The notes under the pieces are model-generated. The model had not been told where the DNA came from, did no database searches, and saw only the letters and a list, made by a program, of their open reading frames with translations. A stretch of DNA of 55,058 bases from an uncultured Armatimonadota bacterium (lineage in GTDB: Bacteria > Armatimonadota > Fimbriimonadia > Fimbriimonadales > Fimbriimonadaceae): assembly GCA_903904815.1 (NCBI GenBank), contig CAIVDU010000091.1, positions 1-55,058 on the forward strand. Direction: 5' to 3'. Position 1 is the stretch's first letter; each line of letters opens with the position of its first letter. The translations under genes and the position numbers were made by a program. Shown piece after piece: positions 35,876-44,069 of this stretch.

Positions 35876-36103
35876 ATCTATTGCTCCGTTAACGGTTGCG
35901 GTTTCAGCGACGCGGACTCCGCACGAATCTTCGAGCCTTTTCAGCGAAACCACTCTTCCGGCGAATACAGCGGACACGGTATCGGCCTGGCTACCGTCGA
36001 GCGGATTATGCAAAAGCATGGTGGCAGAGCCCGCGCCGAAGGGGCTGTCGGCGTGGGAGCGACGATCTACCTTGCTTTCTCCGAGAGCACGATTCCTGTC
36101 TGA
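35876..36103 (+). pseudogene. C-terminal relic of a histidine kinase (HATPase_c)
   Basis: In this frame the translation contains VNGCGFSDADSARIFEPFQR, then GEYSGHGIGLATVERIMQKH, GGRARAEGAVGVGATIYLAF and a natural stop. This reproduces the G1 box (DNGxGF, here V for the Asp), the F box and the G2 box (GxGIGLA) of bacteriophytochrome-type sensor kinases. There is an in-frame stop (TAG at 35873), no start codon, and no upstream N box or dimerisation domain in frame. It is therefore a fragment. Its last 37 bp overlap the 3' end of the GH51 gene on the other strand. No response-regulator gene is nearby. Confidence 0.75.
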
Positions 36104-38505
36104 TGCCGCTTAACATCGTAGCCAGCACGCACGGCATGTCCATGCCGGAGCAATGTCCCGTTCACGCGAACCGAGCTCGCCGAGTGAGAGGGGAACGCCA
36201 ACGAGATCCCCTCAGCTTTCAACTCAACTGGCAGTCGAACCGTTCTGACCTTTTCCGGGTGGTCCGGTGAATTGAACGAAGAAAGCTCTCCCGACAAAGT
36301 CTCGGCGCTTGCCGACGCCACGTGGAACCCGGCCAACGAAACCACGGCTCGAATCGAGTCAGCCCCCAAGTTCACCACCGTGAGCGCAACCGTCTTCCCA
36401 TCCCGACTTCGGGTCGCGAGAACGTCAATTCCCGTTGGACTTGTCGAAGCAACTCGAAAAGGCAAACGATCGTCTGCCAGCATCTGTTGAGCGTAATACG
36501 GAGGCATGCCCCAGACGCGATCGGGAGTGAAGAAGATCTGTCCCTGGTCCCACCCATTATCGTTCTCCTGCCACGGCTGAAGACAGTTGGCGGGACAATC
36601 AGCGATCACGAAATCTCCCATCCGGCGAGTGGCATTCAGCGTCGTGGCATGCCCCAACGCACGCTGGAGATCGTGCCGATTCCCGTTCTCCTCGAAGACG
36701 ACGGCTTTGAGGTTCGTCTTGGCATCCCATGATTTGAACGACTGCCGAACCTGCTCAAGAGTGCGTTCGACGCCCTCGCCCGCGTTTGGCTCGTCACTCC
36801 AAACATGAATATCCCAGGCGGCAGCTTTCCCAGACACGGCATCGAACACCAACTTCATGTCCGGAGATTCGGGGACCCACCACGCCGTGCAGACCAACTT
36901 AAGATGAGGGTCTCGGCTGTGCATTGCCTGTTCCAGCAGTTTAAATCGTTCTGCGTATTCGAGGTAGTCGGCGTGGGTTGATGAGCCAATTGCCTCTTCA
37001 TTTCCAATCTCGATGTAGTCGGGATGGTAAGGAGCCGGATGACCGTCGGACAAACGCTTCGCGCCCCACTTGCTCGTCACCGGACCCGTAAGGTACTCGG
37101 CCAAATCTGCCGCATCTTCGGATGTCTCATGAATGTTGATCGCGAACGCCGAGGCAAGTTTTGCCGCTTCGCAGAAACGAAGAAAATCAAAGATTCCGAA
37201 CCCGTTGGTGGAATAGGGATACCAATTCCCGCGGTAGGGAGGTCGCTGGTCGGGCTTGCCGATCATGTTCTTCCACCGATAGCCGGGCACATTCACCATC
37301 GTCCCGCCGTACCGCAAGAACGTGATCCGTTCATCCGCGATCGCTCGCGCGATGTCCCCTCGAATCGCAAGCCCTCCAAACCGATCCCCGTCCATCAACA
37401 CCGCTTGATCCACCCACAGGGCGCCCGGCTTGTCGAATAGTACGGCGAAGCGACAGTTCGGATCCGAGACCGATGGTTTCAGGTGAAAGGGTAGCGTCCT
37501 CCAGTTGTCTCCAACCGCCACGCGTTGACTCGCATAGGTTCGGTTGCCATCCGCACTCTGAAGGGCGATCGTAGCACTTCCCACGTCTCCACGAAGGCTC
37601 ACTCTGCCGGACATCTCCCGGCCAGCCCGCGCCGAAATTCCCCACCGGTTCAGTCCACAGTTCGCGACGCCAACGAGTCCACCGACCGAGCTCTTCGAAA
37701 TCTTCTGGCACTGATCGCCGTTGAAAGCGTGCGCGTCGAGTTCAAACGTTGCCGCCCCCACCGCATCCCACATGCCACTGATCTGACTACCACTCAAATC
37801 CAAAGAAATGGGCTCTCGCCCAAGGCTGACCCGGGTAAACCTACAATCCGCGTGCCATGGCCTCAAGGCAACGGAGCCTGAAAGCAGGGGCCCACCCGTA
37901 TCCGTGAAATCCAGCCGTGGCGTCGACTCGTCACCCAAATACACCTGGATCCGCGAGCCCTTCAGCACCACTCGGAGGCGGTACGCCTTTCCGGTCGAAA
38001 TCGGGGCCGGCGCCTCTTGCAACGGTTGGTAATCGTGACGATGCCGACTGAGCACGAGTCGGCCCAACTTGGCCTGGAAAGCGATCTCATACCCGTCGAA
38101 ATTGTCGACACCTGCCGAAACATGACTTGCGCGGACGATCAAACCAGCGCTGCCGTCCTCGCCTTTCCGAACCTGCACCACCGCAGAGATTTCTCCCTCA
38201 CCGACGGACTTGCCCTGCAGAAACAGCATGGGACCGTCGCCAGTCGAGCAACTTACCCCGTCACCTTCGGACCGCCAGTCCCCCCCGAACGAACGCCATC
38301 CCGACCAACTCTCGATCCGACCGGGTTCTTCGAAGCTCTCTCCGAAGATTCTCTGCGCGTAGAGACCACCGTAAATCTCGTGGTTTACGTCTTCGATGCA
38401 AGATCCATACATGGCGGGTTCGACGCGATTCAACACGTTTGATGCGTCGACCGTGATGCGACTTGGCGACACTAACTGACCTAGCAGGAGGAGGGCAAGA
38501 ATCAC
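36067..38505 (-). CDS. Secreted GH51-type alpha-L-arabinofuranosidase with inserted jelly-roll domain
   Basis: 812 residues with GTG start at 38505 directly after the stop of the preceding gene, and signal peptide MILALLLLGQLVSP. GH51 landmarks: EPAMYGSCIEDVNHEIYGGLYA at the front (quoted in part: YGSCIEDVNHEIYGGL), acid/base Glu in YIEIGNEEAIGS near residue 502, and nucleophile Glu in AVVFEENGNRH near 604. A domain of about 180 residues resembling a concanavalin-like or DUF1080 fold (SAGLIVRASHVSAGVDNFDG) is inserted after the first strand. The C-terminal arabinofuranosidase beta domain ends the protein. It should release arabinose from plant polysaccharides. Third gene of an operon with the zinc ADH and Gfo/Idh/MocA genes, divergent from a XylR-like regulator. 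Confidence 0.88.
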   Translation of the reverse strand: MILALLLLGQLVSPSRITVDASNVLNRVEPAMYGSCIEDVNHEIYGGLYAQRIFGESFEEPGRIESWSGWRSFGGDWRSEGDGVSCSTGDGPMLFLQGKSVGEGEISAVVQVRKGEDGSAGLIVRASHVSAGVDNFDGYEIAFQAKLGRLVLSRHRHDYQPLQEAPAPISTGKAYRLRVVLKGSRIQVYLGDESTPRLDFTDTGGPLLSGSVALRPWHADCRFTRVSLGREPISLDLSGSQISGMWDAVGAATFELDAHAFNGDQCQKISKSSVGGLVGVANCGLNRWGISARAGREMSGRVSLRGDVGSATIALQSADGNRTYASQRVAVGDNWRTLPFHLKPSVSDPNCRFAVLFDKPGALWVDQAVLMDGDRFGGLAIRGDIARAIADERITFLRYGGTMVNVPGYRWKNMIGKPDQRPPYRGNWYPYSTNGFGIFDFLRFCEAAKLASAFAINIHETSEDAADLAEYLTGPVTSKWGAKRLSDGHPAPYHPDYIEIGNEEAIGSSTHADYLEYAERFKLLEQAMHSRDPHLKLVCTAWWVPESPDMKLVFDAVSGKAAAWDIHVWSDEPNAGEGVERTLEQVRQSFKSWDAKTNLKAVVFEENGNRHDLQRALGHATTLNATRRMGDFVIADCPANCLQPWQENDNGWDQGQIFFTPDRVWGMPPYYAQQMLADDRLPFRVASTSPTGIDVLATRSRDGKTVALTVVNLGADSIRAVVSLAGFHVASASAETLSGELSSFNSPDHPEKVRTVRLPVELKAEGISLAFPSHSASSVRVNGTLLRHGHAVRAGYDVKRHQTGIVLSEKAR

Positions 38506-39453
38506 CTAGACTTCCACACGCCTGCCTGATTCGAAGGACTGGATTGCCGCATGGGCCAACTGGAGGGCTCGAAGTCCCGCGCTTGCGTGAACAGGGGCTG
38601 GCGCTCCCTTGATGAACGCCTGGACCATTGCGTCGATGTAGAGATCGAATGTGCGGTGAAATTCCCGATCGAAGTCGTTGAAATAGCCTGCTTCCCAAAC
38701 TTCGCCGACTTCGCTCCCCGCTGAATTGAACGTGAATCTCCTTACCGTGTCATCGATTAGCAAACGGCCAGCCGTTCCGCTCACCTCGATCCGCTGGGTA
38801 TCGGGATAGGCGTAAGAAGTTTCGTAAGACCCGACCAGACTGCCGATCGCGCCGGTGGCGAAAGTTAGAGATAACGCCATAGTTAAACGATTACGAGTGA
38901 ACTCAGCCGAGATATCCTTGATCGGGCCACAGAGATGCTCCAACATGTCAAAGCCATGACATTGAGTCTCGATCAGGTTCGCGTAAGGATGATCGCTTGC
39001 CCCCTCGCCACCAAAACGCCAAGTCGCAAATACGATCTCGCCGAGACGTCCAGACGCAATCGCTTCCGCCGCCAAACGCACCGGCTTCGCATACCGATGG
39101 TTGAAGCAGATAGCGAAGAACCGGTCTCCAGCGGCCTCAAGAAGCTGTTCGGCCTGGTCAATCTCAAAGACAAGTGGCTTTTCAACTAGCAGAGGAAACC
39201 CTGCCCGGATCACCTGCATCGTCGGCTCGAAGTGCCCTTGATTGGGGAGGCAGAGACTCACCAAATCGGGATTCTCTCGAGCAAGCATCTCGTCAATATC
39301 CGTATATCCCGGCACTCCGTACTCGAGCGCCCGCGTATGGGTTCGGTCGGGGTCTCGACCCACAACCGCGCAGAGGTCCACTTGAGGATGCGCGCTGAAG
39401 ACCCTCGCGTGTTGCCGACCCCAATTCCCGGTGCCCACCAAGGCGATCTTCAC
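38506..39453 (-). CDS. Gfo/Idh/MocA-family dehydrogenase (arabinofuranosidase operon)
   Basis: 315 residues with GTG start at 39453, its GTGA overlapping the TGA of the ADH gene. N-terminal Rossmann motif KIALVGTGNWGRQHARVF, then NPDLVSLCLPNQGHFEPTMQ and the canonical VEKPLVFEIDQAE (EKP). A following segment contains FNHRYAKPVRLAAEAI. It probably oxidises or reduces a sugar or sugar-derived ketone in the cytoplasm. Between an alcohol dehydrogenase and an arabinofuranosidase, an arabinose- or arabinoside-related substrate is the natural guess. Its stop touches the start of the GH51 gene. Confidence 0.9.
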   Translation of the reverse strand: MKIALVGTGNWGRQHARVFSAHPQVDLCAVVGRDPDRTHTRALEYGVPGYTDIDEMLARENPDLVSLCLPNQGHFEPTMQVIRAGFPLLVEKPLVFEIDQAEQLLEAAGDRFFAICFNHRYAKPVRLAAEAIASGRLGEIVFATWRFGGEGASDHPYANLIETQCHGFDMLEHLCGPIKDISAEFTRNRLTMALSLTFATGAIGSLVGSYETSYAYPDTQRIEVSGTAGRLLIDDTVRRFTFNSAGSEVGEVWEAGYFNDFDREFHRTFDLYIDAMVQAFIKGAPAPVHASAGLRALQLAHAAIQSFESGRRVEV

Positions 39454-40493
39454 TGCTCGATCACCACTTTGCCTGTCGATCCCGCGAGGAACAGTTCGAA
39501 CGCGCTTTGGATCTCGCTCACCGGCATTCGATGAGTGATGATCTGGCCGAGATAGCTTCGGTGGGATTTCAGCAGGGCGAAGTTCTCCTCCAACTCTTGG
39601 AACGCGAAGTATTCACTTCCCACCAGCGTCATCTCCCGGAACACAAAGTCGCGGTAGAGATTCTTGATCGTCAATCCTCCGCCATGGGCCACGCTTACCA
39701 TGACACCGCGATGGGCCAGGAGCGCCATGCATTCGTCCCGAACGTCTTCTCGCCCAGCCGCATCGATGACGACGTCTGGAGCATCGATCCCATTCTGCTT
39801 CAATCCCTCGGCGAGAGACGTCTCCGCCGTAAGAATCGGAATTCCACCGAGCTTCTCGGCAAGAGCAAGCCGATACGGGACGACGTCCGAGATGACCACC
39901 GGCAAATCAGGCCCCATGAGAATCTTTGCCATTGCGAGAATCCCGAGCCCGACTGGGCCGGCACCAGGGATCAGGATGGAGCGAATGTCATCGTGACATC
40001 GCTTTGCTCGCATCAGCGCGTGTCCACCGGTTCCCATGACGTCGAGGAGCATCGTGGCCTCGGTAGGCGAAACGTCATTGCCAATCGGGAAGAACAGACT
40101 CTCGTGAATCAACTCGTAAGTCCCATACCCGCCGTCTCGGTTGAAACCCATGTCGCCCCGCTTGGCCAGGCACTGATTCGTATAGCCGGCCAAACATGAT
40201 CGGCACTGCCCACAAAAATCCATGAGAAAGATGGCTCCCATCGTTCCCACCTCAGTCTTGGTGTCTGGACCCACCGCGACCACGGAACCCACCGCCTCGT
40301 GCCCCGGGGTCACCTCGGAACCGTTCCAAAACTGCGGTCGCTCGCTTCCACAGAGGGCGTTGGCTCGGACCTGGACCAAAAGTTGCCCCGATCCCGGTTC
40401 GGGCACCGGCTTCTCAACCGTATCGATCTTTCCGCCTCCGAGAAACCGAGGGACGATCATGGATGCGGGTAACGAGGTGTTCACGTGAGTCAT
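39450..40493 (-). CDS. Zinc-dependent medium-chain alcohol/polyol dehydrogenase
   Basis: 347 residues from the ATG at 40493; a longer frame to 40532 is not needed. Catalytic-zinc residues appear in ALCGSERPQFW and TPGHEAVGSVV, and the structural zinc cysteines in FCGQCRSCLAGYTNQC (C-x2-C-x2-C-x7-C). The cofactor site is ILIPGAGPVGLGILAMAKIL, then VVISDVV with Asp suggesting NAD. Most like sorbitol/threonine-type MDR enzymes. First gene of the three-gene operon, divergent from the XylR-like regulator across a 139-bp intergenic region that contains a perfect 10-bp palindrome. It may oxidise a pentose or polyol. Confidence 0.88.
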   Translation of the reverse strand: MTHVNTSLPASMIVPRFLGGGKIDTVEKPVPEPGSGQLLVQVRANALCGSERPQFWNGSEVTPGHEAVGSVVAVGPDTKTEVGTMGAIFLMDFCGQCRSCLAGYTNQCLAKRGDMGFNRDGGYGTYELIHESLFFPIGNDVSPTEATMLLDVMGTGGHALMRAKRCHDDIRSILIPGAGPVGLGILAMAKILMGPDLPVVISDVVPYRLALAEKLGGIPILTAETSLAEGLKQNGIDAPDVVIDAAGREDVRDECMALLAHRGVMVSVAHGGGLTIKNLYRDFVFREMTLVGSEYFAFQELEENFALLKSHRSYLGQIITHRMPVSEIQSAFELFLAGSTGKVVIEQ

Positions 40494-40585
40494 AGAGGGT
40501 CTCGATCTTGACTTTAGCGGTTGTCGGCGCAACGGTACAATGAGATTTCAGAGCGCGTAACTGAGTTTTTTTGTCACAGGTTTGA

Positions 40586-40595
40586 TGCCTAGGCA
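40586..40595. promoter_or_regulatory. Palindrome between the ADH operon and the XylR-like gene
   Basis: TGCCTAGGCA is a perfect 10-bp palindrome 38 bp upstream of the XylR-like gene and 93 bp upstream of the ADH gene. Its place in a divergent promoter region suggests a binding site, perhaps for the adjacent regulator. A TTAGCGGTT element (40513-40521), seen upstream of other genes, lies between it and the ADH gene. Confidence 0.35.
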
Positions 40596-40632
40596 ACGAC
40601 AGAGATAAAAACACTCCAGAGCGAAGGTCAGG

Positions 40633-41799
40633 ATGAACGGCCAAAGTCAAAGCACCGACGTCCGCCCAAACGTGGCCCTGATCATTGAGACGTCCGTCGT
40701 TTACGGACGGGAGATCTTGAAAGGCATCGCTCGCTATCTGCAATCGCACGAGCGGTGGTCCATCTTTCTCGATGAGCGCGAACTCGATGCGCCACCACCG
40801 GAATGGATTCTTGGCTGGAAAGGAGACGGGGTGATCTGCCGCTCGATGACGCCAGACCTCGCCCAAGAACTTCGAGAGAGGGAACTCCCAGTGGTAGATC
40901 TCAACGATCGATACGGCGACCTCGGTTTGCCAAGGATCTCATCCGACATGCGGGCGATTGGGCGGATGGCCGCCAAGCATCTTCGCCATCGAGGGTTCGA
41001 AACCGTTGCGTTCTGTGGCTTTACGCATGAAGTTTGGAGTGAAGAACGACTCGATGGAGTGAGAACCGTTGTCGAGCCATGCGGCGTCTTCCGCTCTCCT
41101 TGGACGGGTCTTCGAGAGCATGCCTGGCAAGAAGAGCGAGACCTCATCTGCGACTGGTTGAGCGGATTGCCGCGTCCTCTGGGCGTGGTGACATGCAACG
41201 ATGTGCGCGGCCATCACGTGCTCGATGCCTGTCGCACCCTCGGCCTCGCCGTCCCCGAGGAAGTCGCCGTCATCGGTATCGACAACGCGGACACCTTTTG
41301 TGCGCTGTGCGACCCACCCCTGTCCAGCGTAGTACCCGACGCTGAGACGATCGGCTACGAATCGGCGGCGCTCTTGCGCCAACTCATGCGACGTGAGCGT
41401 CCCGATCGTCTCGTCTTCCAACTGCCCCCGGTGGGCGTCGTAACCAGACAGTCGACCGATTCCGTGGCCATCGGAGATCCAGTCGTGGCCAGAGCGGTAC
41501 GGTACATCCGAGAAAACGCCCACCGCCCAATCCAGATTGAAGAGGTTCTAGCCAAGACCAATCTTTCCAGGTCGACTCTTGAGCGTCGGTTCAGAGTTGC
41601 CCTCGGGCACTCTCCCCATCACGAAATCACCCAGCGTCGCATCAAGCGAGCAAAATCGCTCCTCCGAGACACGTCTTGGTCCGTAACGAGAGTCGCCGAC
41701 GAAGTCGGATTCGACCACCCCGAGTATTTCATGGTCCAGTTCAAGCGCGAGACCGGCCAAACTCCGACTCAATGGAGGCAAGCTACTCCGGGAGGTTAG
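40633..41799 (+). CDS. XylR-like AraC-type regulator with LacI/periplasmic-binding sensor domain
   Basis: 388 residues. N-terminal LacI-type ligand-binding domain (VALIIETSVVYGREILKGIARY, quoted in part: SVVYGREILKGIARYL; then RPLGVVTCNDVRGHHVLDAC and VPEEVAVIGIDNAD). C-terminal AraC HTH from about residue 285 with VARAVRYIRENAHRPIQIEE, NLSRSTLERRFR and SVTRVADEVGFDHPEYFMV. The same order and size occur in E. coli XylR (xylose activator). Here it probably senses a pentose and controls the divergent ADH-Gfo/Idh-GH51 operon, perhaps also the distant xylonate dehydratase. The short SARP-like gene begins 13 bp after its stop, so the two are likely co-transcribed. Confidence 0.88.
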   Translation: MNGQSQSTDVRPNVALIIETSVVYGREILKGIARYLQSHERWSIFLDERELDAPPPEWILGWKGDGVICRSMTPDLAQELRERELPVVDLNDRYGDLGLPRISSDMRAIGRMAAKHLRHRGFETVAFCGFTHEVWSEERLDGVRTVVEPCGVFRSPWTGLREHAWQEERDLICDWLSGLPRPLGVVTCNDVRGHHVLDACRTLGLAVPEEVAVIGIDNADTFCALCDPPLSSVVPDAETIGYESAALLRQLMRRERPDRLVFQLPPVGVVTRQSTDSVAIGDPVVARAVRYIRENAHRPIQIEEVLAKTNLSRSTLERRFRVALGHSPHHEITQRRIKRAKSLLRDTSWSVTRVADEVGFDHPEYFMVQFKRETGQTPTQWRQATPGG

Positions 41800-41812
41800 G
41801 ACCGTGCGTTGA

Positions 41813-42352
41813 ATGCCAAACGTTTGCTTTGCCTTCCATAATCTGAGCATCACCACGACTCCCGCGTCCGAAAATGCCTCCTTTCCCCTCGAAATCCGCT
41901 TGCTCGGTGGGTTCGACGTTCGGGTCAATGGAACCTCATTGACCGAACTCCGGCAATGGGAGCAGTCGCTCCTCGCCCGCATTGTCCTGCTCCATGGACG
42001 CGAGATTTCACGAAACTGGTTGGCCCGGAGCGTTTGGCCCGATAGAGAAGAAGAACAAGCCATCTTCTACCTTCGAAAGGCGATTACCACCCTGCGCGAA
42101 GCCCTCGGGTCGGAAGGGAAGCGGTTGCAATCGACCGGATCACGAACCTTGAAACTCGATCTCACCGGATCGTTCGTGGATGTCTTATCCTTTGACCAAG
42201 CGTGCCGGTCGTCAGATCGAGGGGAACTCCAAGCCGCGGCCAACCTTTACCAGGGACCATTCCTCCCCGACTGCCCCGACCAGTGGGCAACCCTCGAACG
42301 CGAGAATCGAGAAAGGGCATACCAAGCGGTCCGAGAAAGACTCGGGTCTTAG
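41813..42352 (+). CDS. Stand-alone SARP-like protein, truncated in BTAD
   Basis: About 179 residues. A SARP winged helix spans about 26-118 (LEIRLLGGFDVRVNG, LARSVWPDREEEQAIFYLRK). Then the first helices of a BTAD follow (GELQAAANLYQGPFLPD) and the protein stops at RERLGS, where the family continues for another 80 residues or more. There is no ATPase or TPR part, unlike the regulator at 584-3130. It lies 13 bp after the XylR-like gene. It could be a short DNA-binding protein, or a decayed SARP whose 3' part was lost; no continuation was seen in other frames past the stop. The absence of internal disruption favours a functional short form. Confidence 0.7.
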   Translation: MPNVCFAFHNLSITTTPASENASFPLEIRLLGGFDVRVNGTSLTELRQWEQSLLARIVLLHGREISRNWLARSVWPDREEEQAIFYLRKAITTLREALGSEGKRLQSTGSRTLKLDLTGSFVDVLSFDQACRSSDRGELQAAANLYQGPFLPDCPDQWATLERENRERAYQAVRERLGS

Positions 42353-42369
42353 GGATCCTCGTTCCCGAG
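42341..42369. terminator. Hairpin between the SARP-like and AlkD-like genes
   Basis: CTCGGG at 42341-42346 pairs with CCCGAG at 42364-42369 around a 17-nt loop, overlapping the 3' end of the SARP-like gene and lying before the convergent AlkD-like gene's stop at 42390. No T-tract is present. Confidence 0.3.
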
Positions 42370-42389
42370 CCAACTCTCTCGCATCTCGG

Positions 42390-43055
42390 TTAGCTTTGAC
42401 GGTTTACGATCGCGTTGATCCAAGTCGGAGCGAATGGCGATGTGCATCCCTTGGATGTGGGGAAGTCTCGGTACACGCCCAGGGTCTCTCCGATCAGGAT
42501 CGCCCGTTCTCGATGTTCGGGATACTTGATACCGATTTCGGCCAAACAAAAATTCATGGTCCACTGGGACACTTCTGGGGCCGATCCCATCTCTCGCTCG
42601 ATTCTGTCGAGGAGACCACTAAGATCGAGTCCCTCTGGATTCTTGCTGACCCGCTCAGTCGTGAGGCTCCATCCTGCTCGGGCACACATCGCCTGTTCGG
42701 ATTGCATCCATTTCGTTCGCAGAGCCTCTTTGGATGGATGAAGCTTGATCACGTACGATATGAACCAATCTGCGACCTGGGATGTCGGAACCCCCGCCAT
42801 CATCCTATCGACGTCGTCATGGCAGATTTGCTTGGGACTCATCAGCAGAGTCGACAAGAGCATCGCCTCAAAGATGCCCGTCTCCCACAGACTCAATGCA
42901 AGTGGGTGATCGACCTTGATCCTTTTCGCGATGGCGCGTAGTTGGCCCATTTGAACGCCAAATTGATGATCACCTACCCCCTGGCGGTGGCTCATTGCCC
43001 GCACTTTCGGATTCCCGAGAGTTCTCAACTCGTCAACGACTTCGTCAACCGTCAT
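42390..43055 (-). CDS. DNA alkylation repair protein (AlkD/PF08713-like)
   Basis: 221 residues from the ATG at 43055 (MTVDEVVDELRTLGNPKVRA); a longer frame to 43172 adds 39 residues of poor quality. The protein is a run of alpha-helical HEAT-like repeats with LALSLWETGIFEAMLLSTLL and WTMNFCLAEIGIKYPEHRER. It matches the DNA alkylation repair family, in which AlkC/AlkD glycosylases remove N3- and N7-alkylpurines. The lesion-contacting residues cannot be assigned with certainty from sequence alone. It is convergent with the SARP-like gene. Some members of this family are only structurally related and lack glycosylase activity. Confidence 0.8.
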   Translation of the reverse strand: MTVDEVVDELRTLGNPKVRAMSHRQGVGDHQFGVQMGQLRAIAKRIKVDHPLALSLWETGIFEAMLLSTLLMSPKQICHDDVDRMMAGVPTSQVADWFISYVIKLHPSKEALRTKWMQSEQAMCARAGWSLTTERVSKNPEGLDLSGLLDRIEREMGSAPEVSQWTMNFCLAEIGIKYPEHRERAILIGETLGVYRDFPTSKGCTSPFAPTWINAIVNRQS

Positions 43056-43306
43056 GGCATCGATTCTACTTTCATCTTTGGCCGTCTGTGGTCGGGATGA
43101 ACCGCATGTCTTCGGGGCGCGAGGTTGGGATTCGACGAAGTGCTTGGTAGGAGAGACACTTACTGTGGTCACCCATCTTGGCGTTGGTGATCGTGTGCTT
43201 GTATATCTTAAGGTCGTCGTTGACCGTTTTATTCCTGGCTTCCCGGGCGGTCTATTTTCGGAACGAGAACGACCCAGTCAAGGCAAAATGACGAGAGACG
43301 ACAAAA

Positions 43307-43741
43307 ATGAGCAAGACCAATAGCAATACAAACGAGTCAATGGGGGGCGTCACTCCGTCGCAACTGATTGACGAGACAATACAAGAACTCGGTGATTGGA
43401 GAGGTGAGACCCTATCCCGAGTACGAACTCTGATTCTTGAGGCAGATCCCGAAGTAATCGAAGAGGTGAAATGGGCCAAGCCATCGAACCCGCGAGGGGT
43501 TCCCGTTTGGTCCCACGCGGGAATCATCTGCACCGGCGAGACCTACAAAGACAAGGTGAAGCTCACCTTTGCCAAAGGCGCTTCCGTACCTGACCCATCG
43601 CACCTCTTCAACTCCAGCCTCGACGGCGGTACCCGCCGCGCCATCGATTTCAAACAGGGCGACAACATCGATGAAGAGCGGTTCAAAGCCCTGATCCTCG
43701 CCGCCATAACCGTAAACCTCCAGCCGAAGAAAAGGCCCTAA
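43307..43741 (+). CDS. DUF1801-family protein
   Basis: 144 residues: SQLIDETIQELGDWRGETLSRVR, then a compact domain with PEVIEEVKWAKPSNPRGVPV, WSHAGIICTGETYKDKVKLTF and GGTRRAIDFKQGDNIDEERF (each shown in short parts only: EVKWAKPSNP, GIICTGETYK, RAIDFKQGDN). This matches the YdhG/DUF1801 family of small cytoplasmic proteins of unknown role, common in soil bacteria. Start at 43307; the next gene begins 328 bp later. Confidence 0.85.
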   Translation: MSKTNSNTNESMGGVTPSQLIDETIQELGDWRGETLSRVRTLILEADPEVIEEVKWAKPSNPRGVPVWSHAGIICTGETYKDKVKLTFAKGASVPDPSHLFNSSLDGGTRRAIDFKQGDNIDEERFKALILAAITVNLQPKKRP

Positions 43742-44069
43742 CTGTCAAAAATCGAAGTCGAGTAAGCAACTCCTCGACGACATGTTAGCAGTGGCACGAT
43801 CGTGGTCGGAGCGTCGACAAATCCACCGGAGGCAACCCCAACCGCGGTTGCGTCCCTTAGCCCATGATTGGACCGTTCCGTGCGGTCCTAGCGGGGGTAC
43901 GAGACAAACAACCAACCATCTACCCGGGACGGTATGTCGCACCTCCGATCCTTAACCTCCCCAACGGAACAGGTCCGCCGACAACCAGGTCAGGAAGATC
44001 CAGGCCCGACAAGACGGATCTCAATTTCAGATCCATCCGAACCGGCGCCGACCCCGAATCGGAGACCTC
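43742..44069. other. Gap without a gene
   Basis: Short frames exist on both strands here but have no recognisable family or ribosome-binding site. A small GACCG/CGGTC hairpin lies near 43870. The promoter of the Acg-like gene should be in this gap. Confidence 0.35.
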
